This document shows positions 16,527 through 23,846 of a stretch of 31,447 nt of DNA, piece by piece (position 1 is the stretch's first letter; the number at the start of each line of letters is the position of its first letter). The notes under the pieces were generated by a model, which was not told where the DNA came from, searched no databases, and was given only the letters and a program-made list of their open reading frames with translations. Source of the stretch: an uncultured Eggerthellaceae bacterium (lineage in GTDB: Bacteria > Actinomycetota > Coriobacteriia > Coriobacteriales > Eggerthellaceae); the NCBI GenBank assembly GCA_958454405.1, contig CAUEBO010000031.1, positions 1-31,447 on the forward strand. The letters run 5' to 3'. Both the position numbers and the translations under genes were made by a program.

Positions 16527-18125
16527 CTATTCCGCTCGGCCGGCAACCTGCTCAAGATCGGGGACGGCCGTCGGCGCAGGCGCCTTCGTTCCCTTCTCCG
16601 CCGTATCGTCCGGCGTCTCGAACTCTTTCGGGTCAAGCACGCCGCTCTCGATGCGCTGGCGGCGCTTCAATCCCGCGCGCACCACGAGCACGCAGTACGC
16701 AGCCGTGAGCACGCCCGCAACGAAGTAGGCGACCGTCCACTCCAGGCCGAAGCCGATCTTGGCGTTCAGCAGGTAGCTTGACACGACGAACATGTAGAAG
16801 CAGCCCGGCACGAGCGTCATGATGCCCGGCTTCCGCTTTCCGAACAGATACACGCTGATGAGCGCGAACGCGAACACGGCGCACGTCTCGTTCGCGAAGC
16901 TGAAGTAGCGCCACAGGACGTTGAACCCGTTCGGATCGAGCTTCGAATACACGAGCACCGCCGCCACCGGCGCGAAGATGACCAGCGCAAGCGCGATGCG
17001 CTTCACCCGCTTCACCTGGTCGATATGGAAGTAGTCGGCCAGCATGAGTCGCAGCGAGCGCAGCGCCGTGTCGCCCGAGGTGACGGCCAGCACCACCACG
17101 CCCAGAATGGCGATGACGCCGCCCACGTCTCCCAGGAAGTTCTTCGCGACGACGCCCACCACGGCCACGGCCCCCGTCACGCCGGCTTCGGCAACGCCGG
17201 TGTTGTACACCACCATGGCAGCCGCCGCCCAGATCATGGCGATGAAGCCTTCGAAGATCATCATCATGTAGAACGTGTTGCGCCCTTCGAACTCGCTGTT
17301 CACCGAACGCGCGATGATGCATGCCTGCGTGCTGTGGAAGCCCGACACGATGCCGCAGGCGACCGTGATGAAGAACATGGGAACGATGTTGTCGATGCTC
17401 GCCCACACAGGCCACGCGCCCCACACCTCGTTGAGCTGGAAGATGCCACCTCCGGCGAACAGCCCGACGAAAATGCCCACGGCAGACAGCAGCAGGATGG
17501 CGCCGAACACGGGATAGATGCGCCCGATGATCTTGTCGATGGGAAACAACGTGGCAACCAGGTAGTAGGCAAGGATGATGCCGTAGATGACCAGGACCGG
17601 AACCATGGCCTCGATGCCCAGCGCCGCACCGGTGTCCGCATTCACGAACGACGTCGACAGCCCCAGCACCGAGCCGGCCAGCATGTCGCCCGGCGTGTAG
17701 ATGAACACCACGCCCACCAGGAACATGAGCAGGCACACGAAGATGTTGTAGATCTGGTACACGCCCTTGCCCATGAAGCGCTGCATGAGCCCCGGCATCT
17801 GCGCGCCCTTGTTGCGCAGGCTCAGCATGCCGCTGAAGTAATCGTGCACCGCGCCGCCCAGCACGCAGCCGATGGGGATGAGCACGAACGCGATCGGCCC
17901 GAACAGAATGCCCTGGATGGGGCCCAGCACAGGGCCCGTGCCCGCTATGTTCAACAGCTCGATGAGCGCGTTTTTCCATTTCTTCATGGGAACGTAGTTC
18001 ACGCCGTCGGCCATGGCGTAAGCCGGCGTCGTGCGACGGTCGGGCTGGAACACCCGCTCGCAGAATTTCCCGTACAGATAGCCGCCCACCAACAGCACGG
18101 CGAGCCCCAGCAGAAACGTGAGCAC
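16527..18125 (-). CDS. cstA: CstA-family carbon starvation / pyruvate or peptide transporter
   Basis: This 532-residue integral membrane protein has about 14-16 hydrophobic segments and the CstA hallmarks DRRTTPAYAMADGVNYVPMK, NIAGTGPVLGPIQG and GGAVHDYFSG. Family members take up pyruvate or peptides when carbon is short. The frame is open upstream to 18188, but GTG at 18125 is preferred: GGAAAGGA lies six bases upstream and the protein then begins MLTFLLGLAVLL, directly in helix 1. A minus-strand promoter is visible at 18188-18216. The C-terminal tail (about 35 residues after the last helix) is charged and probably cytoplasmic. No BtsS/BtsR-like kinase gene is adjacent. Which substrate is carried is not determined. 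Confidence 0.92.
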   Translation of the reverse strand: MLTFLLGLAVLLVGGYLYGKFCERVFQPDRRTTPAYAMADGVNYVPMKKWKNALIELLNIAGTGPVLGPIQGILFGPIAFVLIPIGCVLGGAVHDYFSGMLSLRNKGAQMPGLMQRFMGKGVYQIYNIFVCLLMFLVGVVFIYTPGDMLAGSVLGLSTSFVNADTGAALGIEAMVPVLVIYGIILAYYLVATLFPIDKIIGRIYPVFGAILLLSAVGIFVGLFAGGGIFQLNEVWGAWPVWASIDNIVPMFFITVACGIVSGFHSTQACIIARSVNSEFEGRNTFYMMMIFEGFIAMIWAAAAMVVYNTGVAEAGVTGAVAVVGVVAKNFLGDVGGVIAILGVVVLAVTSGDTALRSLRLMLADYFHIDQVKRVKRIALALVIFAPVAAVLVYSKLDPNGFNVLWRYFSFANETCAVFAFALISVYLFGKRKPGIMTLVPGCFYMFVVSSYLLNAKIGFGLEWTVAYFVAGVLTAAYCVLVVRAGLKRRQRIESGVLDPKEFETPDDTAEKGTKAPAPTAVPDLEQVAGRAE

Positions 18126-18187
18126 GTTCCATCCTTTCCGTCGTGCGCCCGGCCAACAGGCGCGTGAATCGTTCGACCGATTCGCCA

Positions 18188-18216
18188 TTCTTAAATTGAT
18201 ACTTATAACGTGTCAA
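18188..18216 (-). promoter_or_regulatory. Promoter of cstA
   Basis: On the minus strand TTGACA (18211-18216), a 17-bp spacer and TAAGAA (18188-18193) form a sigma-70-type promoter about 60 bp before the GTG start. The rest of the 180-bp gap up to 18304 holds a small inverted repeat GGTAC-ATA-GTACC at 18239-18251. Confidence 0.65.
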
Positions 18217-18304
18217 ATTGAGGATAGCGGGCCGCAACGGTACATAGTACCCCTCTTGTCGGCAAACGGCGATTCGAGTTCACGATTACGCAAGGTGCCT
18301 TGGC

Positions 18305-18976
18305 TTATGACGCGGCTCCTGCACGGTCGATCACGGCCCGCCGCATGCGCAGCCCGGCATACGCCACGAACAGGACCGAGTACACCGTCACGCTGGCCTG
18401 CGCCGCCGCTCCCCCCTGCAGGGCAGACGGCAGCAACATGAGCATGAGATGCACGTACACCAGGCCGAAGAACGGATACGCGAGCATCTGCACGCGCTTC
18501 CACGTATCCCTCTTCATGCGCTTCTTCACCACGCTGAACGACGTCACGCCCAGGATTAGCAGCAACACGAACAGCACCAGCGCCACGGCGAACGACACGA
18601 GCACCGTGTCTCTTGTCGTCCCGAGTCGTGGCAGATACGAGGCAAGGTGCACCGCCATGTGGCCGAGCGCCAGAATCCACGCGATGATGGACAACTCGGC
18701 ACGCACAGGCCGCAGCCATCGCCCAATGCGAGAATCGGGCGAGAACACGCCGATGAACATCACGACCGAGAACAGCGCAAGGGCAAGCATGCATTTCTGC
18801 ACAAGCAAAAGCAGCCCGCTCCACACCGGACGCGGCATCGGAAAGAACCCGCCCGTAACGAACAACACGCAAACCGCAATGGCAAGAGCGTAGAAAACGA
18901 CGGGCATTTTCTTCAGGGGATTGCGCAGCGCGAACGCTCCGGCAATCGCGAAGACGAGCACTACAAGGAAGTCCAT
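18305..18976 (-). CDS. Ferric-reductase-like heme b membrane protein, probable anchor of the molybdoreductase
   Basis: This 223-residue protein has six to seven hydrophobic segments. Histidines in helices, His106 and His110 in ALGHMAVHL and His176 in YVHLML, are spaced as expected for b-heme ligands in the ferric-reductase-like/MsrQ (YedZ) superfamily. The ATG at 18976 has GGAGG six bases upstream and starts one base after the chaperone stop, so it is the last gene of the reductase operon. I infer that it passes electrons from the quinol pool to the ferredoxin subunit, in place of the DmsC/NrfD-type anchor usual in this enzyme class. An independent heme protein is possible. Confidence 0.75.
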   Translation of the reverse strand: MDFLVVLVFAIAGAFALRNPLKKMPVVFYALAIAVCVLFVTGGFFPMPRPVWSGLLLLVQKCMLALALFSVVMFIGVFSPDSRIGRWLRPVRAELSIIAWILALGHMAVHLASYLPRLGTTRDTVLVSFAVALVLFVLLLILGVTSFSVVKKRMKRDTWKRVQMLAYPFFGLVYVHLMLMLLPSALQGGAAAQASVTVYSVLFVAYAGLRMRRAVIDRAGAAS

Positions 18977-18977
18977 A

Positions 18978-19667
18978 TTACGCCTCCTGCGGCTCGTTTT
19001 CGAGAACGGCCAAGACGGCGGTCGCGAACCCTGCCAACGCTGCATAGGGCCCTGCGCCCTGTTCCGCCGTGCGTCGCATGAACGAAGGCAGCCAGACCAG
19101 AGCGTGATCCTTCAGAAACGCGCGCACCTGGGAATCACGCAGAACGGCGTCATCGCCACCATCAACTCTGATGGCCTCGGCCTGCTGCGCGTACAGATAC
19201 GACAGGAATTCGAACTCCTCGAACACGCTGTCGCACGGCTCTTTGCGCGCGTTTTTCGCCGTGACGCCCGCTTCGCGCATGGAGCGCTCCACATCGAGCG
19301 TCGTCCGCGTCCGGAAGAGCACGGGCACCCCAGAAGCACCGCTTTCAACGTGCAGAAACGCGCTCTCGTACGGGAAGATGGGCGTATGCCCGCCCGGCGC
19401 GAGGTACAGCTGCGAGTAGGTGCGCCTCATGGCCGCGAGCATATCGTCGACAGCCGCACCCTGCAAGGCGCACAAATCCGCAACTGCCTGCGCGGCCTCG
19501 TTGCCGCAAGAGCCGGCATCGATCAGGCACGCCTCGGCGTCGGCAGCCAGCGAACCATCCGACAGCGCGCAGGAAAGCCGCCGATCGGGATACGAAAATG
19601 CACATGACAAGAGCTCGCAGAGATCAGCCTTCCCTATGGCGCGCTTCAATGATTCTTCCCAGTCCAT
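18978..19667 (-). CDS. TorD/DmsD-family molybdoenzyme chaperone
   Basis: This 229-residue helical protein shows the TorD-family layout: ADLCELLSCAFSYPD near the N-terminus, the Y(S)QLYLAPGG...FPYES motif in the middle, and EEFEFLSYLYAQQ with ALVWLPSF in the C-terminal half. Such chaperones bind the Tat signal of a DMSO-reductase-family enzyme and hold it in the cytoplasm until cofactor is inserted. The ATG at 19667 has GGGGGAGG upstream. It lies between the ferredoxin gene (87-bp gap) and the membrane anchor gene (1 base apart). GC here is about 68% in a counted 60-base sample, unlike the catalytic gene upstream. Confidence 0.88.
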   Translation of the reverse strand: MDWEESLKRAIGKADLCELLSCAFSYPDRRLSCALSDGSLAADAEACLIDAGSCGNEAAQAVADLCALQGAAVDDMLAAMRRTYSQLYLAPGGHTPIFPYESAFLHVESGASGVPVLFRTRTTLDVERSMREAGVTAKNARKEPCDSVFEEFEFLSYLYAQQAEAIRVDGGDDAVLRDSQVRAFLKDHALVWLPSFMRRTAEQGAGPYAALAGFATAVLAVLENEPQEA

Positions 19668-19754
19668 ACATCCTCCCCCGTAGAAGGCCGGGCAGCACAG
19701 GCTCGCAAACCGATGCCGCCCGGCAGATAGCAGCCCCCAGGTACCCTCGCCTCG

Positions 19755-20375
19755 CTACTGTAGGTAATACACGCTCGGGTGCGTGCCGGCTTCTTCGTTG
19801 AGGAACATATGCTCGCGCCCCTCGATGGCCTTGGCTATATCGGATTCAGGATCATCCAAGTCGCCCCAGTAGCGCGCTCGGCCGGGGCACAGCTGCATGC
19901 ATGCCGGCTTTTCGCCGCGATCGATAAGATTCTTGCAGAACGTGCACTTTTCCACCGAACCGGCCTTGTGCGGCGGAGCGTCGTGCTCGCCCACGACCAC
20001 GTCCAGGTAGTATTCCGGACTGTCGATGAGCGTGCGCACACCCTCGTACGGGCAAGCTTTGATGCACGACTCGCACCCGATGCACAGCTCACTGTCCACC
20101 GATACGATGCCGGTCTCCTCGTCCTTAATCGTCGCGCCCGTCGGGCACACCTCCAAGCATGCTGGATTCTCGCAATGCTGGCACTGGAAGGGAAGGAAGT
20201 CCATCGTGCAATTGGGAAACTCTCCGATTGCCGTATCCGTGGTCGCAGCACCTTGCGTAATCACGTGGTTATAGAGGACATTCTTCGGTAGGTTGTTTGC
20301 TGTTTTGCATGCAACGGCGCAGGTTTGACATCCAAAACAGCGTTTCAAATCTATTGCCATTCCGTAATGAGACAT
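19755..20375 (-). CDS. Four-cluster ferredoxin subunit of DMSO-reductase-family enzyme (DmsB-like)
   Basis: This 206-residue electron-transfer subunit carries four Cys groups for [4Fe-4S] clusters: CFGCQTCAVAC (from residue 13), CQHCENPACLEVC, CIGCESCIKAC and CTFCKN...CMQLC. It has no signal peptide; as in DmsAB, it should be exported with the Tat-bearing catalytic subunit. The start at 20375 has GGGGAG upstream at a long spacing, and the gene begins 16 bp after the catalytic gene's stop. It would carry electrons from the membrane heme protein to the molybdenum site. Its 5' third is AT-richer (47-53% GC in counted samples) than its 3' half (about 72% in one sample). Confidence 0.92.
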   Translation of the reverse strand: MSHYGMAIDLKRCFGCQTCAVACKTANNLPKNVLYNHVITQGAATTDTAIGEFPNCTMDFLPFQCQHCENPACLEVCPTGATIKDEETGIVSVDSELCIGCESCIKACPYEGVRTLIDSPEYYLDVVVGEHDAPPHKAGSVEKCTFCKNLIDRGEKPACMQLCPGRARYWGDLDDPESDIAKAIEGREHMFLNEEAGTHPSVYYLQ

Positions 20376-20391
20376 CTCTCAATCACTCCCC

Positions 20392-22875
20392 TTACGCCTT
20401 CTCGATGCTCACGGCCAAATCGTTGAACGCCTGGTTTGCACACACTTGATTGAACTCGTTCGAAGGAAGCTCCGCGAAGTGCCCTTCTATGAATTCTTCA
20501 GTGCGCCATCCGCGTGTCGCACTTGCAATGCCTCGCGGGTTTCCCGCATTCATGGCCGCCTTCATTTTCACCGACCCTCGATCATTGAACAGCCGCACGA
20601 TATCTCCTTCGGCAATGCCCAGCGACTCGGCATCCTGGGGATTGATTTTAACCACCGGCTCGGGATAAAACTCTTTGAGCATTTCGACTTCCGTCCATTG
20701 CGTATGCGTGCGTGTACGATGGTGCTCGGAAATCAAATGGAATGGATGCGTCTTTCGCACCTCTCCATCAGGATCAGCCTCACGTGCTGGCTCCCAATAG
20801 GGCACCTTTTCTTTAGCCAGATCAATCTCTTGACCACTGTCGTAATCAGGAACCACGACATCCTGATATAGGCGCGCCCGACCCGTTGCAGTTGCAAACG
20901 TTCCGCCTTCGAAGGAAACGTAGTTGTCCCCTGAAAGGGCTCGCACCGCCTTCTCGTCTTTAAGGCGCTCGAAGGTTATGCCCAAGGCTTGAGAGCCTTC
21001 TCCGCTGACGTGTTGAGCGATGAATTCTTCGGCATCAAGATCCCAGAACTCACCGTAGCCAAGCTTTTCGCATACAGCTTTGTAAATATCAAAATCGGGC
21101 TTCGCTTCGCCCAAAGGCTCAACGCACTTGTCCTGCCATAGCAGATACGGATGCGATGCAGTCATCGTGAACAGCTCAACCTGCTCGAACCAATGTGCGC
21201 TCGGAAGCAATATGTCGGCATAGGTTGCCGTCTCGGTCATGGTTATATCTGCGACAACGACGAACTCCATATTGTTGAGCCAAGCTTTCGTGTACTCAAT
21301 ATTGGCCATATTCGTTACCGGGTTGCCGTTGGTGATCCACACCCCTTTGAGTATCGCGTCTTGGCCGGCGAGTCTGCCCGTTTCTTGAATCTCCAACACT
21401 TGATTCACTCGGTACATCGCTCCCTGACCTTGGCACGGCTTGCCGGAAGAATCAACGGGGGCGGCCGTCACGGCAGAGTTGGCTACCTCCAGAGGGGTGA
21501 ACCCTGCAGACCCTACCGCGGCGCCAGGCTTTCCAATATTTCCCGACAAAATAGCCGGAAGGAACATTGCCCAGAAATTATAGTGTCCGTTTACGTAGTG
21601 GTCGCATCCCATCAAGGTATAGGTGTTGACAGGACCCTCCTCGGCATACAGGCGGGCGATCTCTTTGATATCTGCAACCGGAATTCCCGTGATAGCTTCA
21701 ACCTTGTCAAGAGTGTAATCGCTCTGAACCGCCCGCTTCAGCAGATCATAGGTTGTGTCTACTGCAATGCCGTCGATCTCCGTCACGCCTTCTATCGCAG
21801 GCTCAGTAGCCTCATCGAGCGCAACGATCTTCCCCGACGCGTCGTCCCATACCGCATATGGATCGATAACGGCCGGCTCGCCGGTAACCGGATCGATATC
21901 CCCTTTTGCGGGCTCAACGCCCAGATCGCTCAACCGCAGCAACATGCCGTTGTCTCGACGAACAAGCAAGCATGCTTCCGTATGGTCGCGCACGAAATCA
22001 AGATCAACCCAACCTTGCTCGATCAGCTCGCAAACCAAGCCGAGCGCAAGTGCGCCGTCAGTACCGGATTTGATAGGAACATACCAGTCTGCTTTAGCAG
22101 CATTGGCATTGAACACAGGGTCGATGACCACGAATTTTGTTCCCTGCTCTTTTGCCTCCATAATGAAGTGCATAACCTGAGGTTGAGAGATAGGAGGATT
22201 AGACCCCCAGTTGATTATCGTTTTCGAATTCTTGAAATCAGCGGGTTCATTATTGGCCGTATAGGGGCTCATTCCCATAACAATTCCGAGGGCACGACCA
22301 AAAGCGGCGTCGACCGATTGCTGAATATTCGATGCTCCTGTTACGTTTCTGAAGCGATCGATCGCCCCACCCATTCCAACTCCACTGCAAATGCCCCAGT
22401 TTCCCGATGCAGCAAACACCGACATTGCACCCGTACCGTATTCATCAGCGATGCGTTTCCAATTGTCAGCGATGGTGACGAGAGCCTCGTCCCAGCTGAT
22501 CCGCTCAAATTTCCCTTCTCCACGCTCGCCAATGCGCTTCATGGGGTATTGCAGCCGCTGAGCGCCGTAAAGGCGCTCAGCATGAGCCGCGCCCCTTGGG
22601 CAAATGCGGTTGTAGGCAGGATCGGGCATATCGCGCGCTGTCGTGCGAACCACCTGGCCGTCGCGCACATGAACGTTCAAAAAGCAGCCGCCCATGCAGT
22701 TGCCGCGACAGGCCCCTGCGAAGATCTGCTCCTCCGGCGCTTCCTTTTGCGGCTCAGCCTCTTCAAGGTTCTGGGTTTGCGGACTGCACCCGGCCAGCGC
22801 GCCAGCAGCGGTTAGCGCAGCAGCCCCTTTGATGAAGCTCCTGCGGGTGAAACCATGCGTCGTAGTATCAGCCAT
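20392..22875 (-). CDS. Tat-exported molybdopterin oxidoreductase, DMSO reductase family catalytic subunit
   Basis: This 827-residue enzyme begins with a Tat signal TRRSFIK (residues 10-16) and lipobox ALAGC (Cys30), so it probably works on the outer face of the membrane. An FS0 iron-sulfur site is visible: Cys56, Cys60, Cys64 and Cys92 (RICPRG). Domains typical of bis-MGD enzymes follow (INWGSNPPISQPQ, FVVIDPVFNANAAKADWY, TYTLMGCDHYVNGHYNFW, HPFHLISEHHRTRTH). I could not assign the Mo-ligating residue. The ATG has GAGAGGAG upstream. It is the first structural gene of the operon, behind a two-component system. Eggerthellaceae hold many paralogues acting on S-oxides, N-oxides or catechols; the substrate here is open. 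Internal GC is 43-62% in counted samples versus about 65-68% at its 5' end. Confidence 0.92.
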   Translation of the reverse strand: MADTTTHGFTRRSFIKGAAALTAAGALAGCSPQTQNLEEAEPQKEAPEEQIFAGACRGNCMGGCFLNVHVRDGQVVRTTARDMPDPAYNRICPRGAAHAERLYGAQRLQYPMKRIGERGEGKFERISWDEALVTIADNWKRIADEYGTGAMSVFAASGNWGICSGVGMGGAIDRFRNVTGASNIQQSVDAAFGRALGIVMGMSPYTANNEPADFKNSKTIINWGSNPPISQPQVMHFIMEAKEQGTKFVVIDPVFNANAAKADWYVPIKSGTDGALALGLVCELIEQGWVDLDFVRDHTEACLLVRRDNGMLLRLSDLGVEPAKGDIDPVTGEPAVIDPYAVWDDASGKIVALDEATEPAIEGVTEIDGIAVDTTYDLLKRAVQSDYTLDKVEAITGIPVADIKEIARLYAEEGPVNTYTLMGCDHYVNGHYNFWAMFLPAILSGNIGKPGAAVGSAGFTPLEVANSAVTAAPVDSSGKPCQGQGAMYRVNQVLEIQETGRLAGQDAILKGVWITNGNPVTNMANIEYTKAWLNNMEFVVVADITMTETATYADILLPSAHWFEQVELFTMTASHPYLLWQDKCVEPLGEAKPDFDIYKAVCEKLGYGEFWDLDAEEFIAQHVSGEGSQALGITFERLKDEKAVRALSGDNYVSFEGGTFATATGRARLYQDVVVPDYDSGQEIDLAKEKVPYWEPAREADPDGEVRKTHPFHLISEHHRTRTHTQWTEVEMLKEFYPEPVVKINPQDAESLGIAEGDIVRLFNDRGSVKMKAAMNAGNPRGIASATRGWRTEEFIEGHFAELPSNEFNQVCANQAFNDLAVSIEKA

Positions 22876-22942
22876 ACGTGCTCCTCTCTTTCACTCTGGC
22901 GGCCAATAGGCCGATAGAAAACCGCATGTCACGGAGAGGGAG

Positions 22943-23000
22943 GGAGGGGTACGCCCCCTCCGCGCATGCGGGTGGAAAAGCCCCGTTCCCCCTGGCTTTT
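22943..23000 (-). promoter_or_regulatory. Structured leader or terminator hairpins upstream of reductase operon
   Basis: Two stems lie in the 254-bp gap before the reductase gene: AAAAGCC/GGCTTTT (22976-22982 with 22994-23000) and GGAGGGG/CCCCTCC (22943-22949 with 22955-22961, five-base loop). They could end the two-component transcript or act as an attenuating leader. A weaker CGGCC/GGCCG stem lies nearer the start codon. Confidence 0.45.
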
Positions 23001-23060
23001 CTCTGGCCCTTACTCTACGAACGATGCCTGGTTATTGCGATAAATCCGCCATAATTTTCA

Positions 23061-23079
23061 GGTTAAAAAATGATTAACC
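23061..23079. promoter_or_regulatory. Inverted repeat in AT-rich promoter zone
   Basis: GGTTAA and TTAACC form a symmetric site around seven AT-rich bases, in the AT-rich zone (about 23030-23095) where the reductase operon promoter is expected. It is a candidate target of the adjacent response regulator or of a global redox regulator; it is not a clear FNR/CRP match. Confidence 0.45.
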
Positions 23080-23129
23080 GGGTATTAATGATCGGAGCGA
23101 TCAGCTGTTTTGCGCAGAAAAAACTGCGC

Positions 23130-23846
23130 TCACGAATCCACGCTATCGGCCATCTTGTAGCCAACTCTTTGAACGGTCAGCAGATATTTTGGCTCGGAGG
23201 GATTCTCCTCTATCTTCTCGCGGATTTTGCGCACGAAGACCGTGATGTTGTTGGTGGGCTTGCAGTCGACGTCGGACTCTCCCCAGATGTACTCCTGGAT
23301 TTGGCTGCGCGTGAACACCTTGCCCGGGTGTGCGGCCAAAAACGCCACAATTTCAAATTCTTTCGTGGTCAGGGCGACCGGCTTGCCCTTCACGCGCACC
23401 TCGTATTCGCCGAACCGTACCTCCAAATTGCCGATACGCGTCACCCCCTCGCGATTGCGAGAGCGTGAAAAATCGACGGTGTCTTTGTGCCGTCGAATGT
23501 TCGCTTCGATGCGCAGCAACAACTCCGCCGTATCGAACGGCTTGGTCACGTAATCGTCCCCGCCCGCATGAAACCCAATGCTCTTGTCCACGATGTCGCA
23601 CTTCGCTGACAAAAAGATGATGGGGATGCGCCGCCCCTGCTCGCGGATGCGGACGCACAGATCGAAACCGTTTGTGCCCGGCAGCATCACATCGAGCAGC
23701 AGCAAGTCCGGCTTCTCGCGCGCAAGCATGTCCATGCCCGTCTCGGCGTCTTTTGCGCCGCAGAACGCATAGCCGTTCGCCACGAGCAACTGCTCGATAG
23801 CCTGCTGCAGGTTGGCCTCATCATCGATGAGCATCACCTTATACAT
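23130..23846 (-). CDS. OmpR/PhoB-family response regulator
   Basis: This 238-residue regulator has a receiver domain with acidic pair Asp8-Asp9, phosphoacceptor Asp52 (LLLLDVMLP), Ser80 and Lys102 (VTKPFD), then a winged-helix DNA-binding domain (LTTKEFEIVAFLAAHPGKVFTR, TNNITVFVRKIREKI, VQRVGYKM). The ATG at 23846 is chosen because GGGGAAG lies just upstream; a TTG at 23861 has no comparable site. The gene overlaps the kinase stop by 8 bp. A GCGCAG/CTGCGC hairpin directly follows its stop (23112-23129). It lies directly upstream of, and points toward, the molybdoreductase operon, which it probably controls. Confidence 0.93.
   Translation of the reverse strand: MYKVMLIDDEANLQQAIEQLLVANGYAFCGAKDAETGMDMLAREKPDLLLLDVMLPGTNGFDLCVRIREQGRRIPIIFLSAKCDIVDKSIGFHAGGDDYVTKPFDTAELLLRIEANIRRHKDTVDFSRSRNREGVTRIGNLEVRFGEYEVRVKGKPVALTTKEFEIVAFLAAHPGKVFTRSQIQEYIWGESDVDCKPTNNITVFVRKIREKIEENPSEPKYLLTVQRVGYKMADSVDS

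Noticed and set aside
21151..22815. 554-residue open frame opposite the molybdoreductase gene
   Set aside because: The opposite strand shows Tat, iron-sulfur and Mo-bis-MGD motifs; this frame has no domain pattern or start signal.
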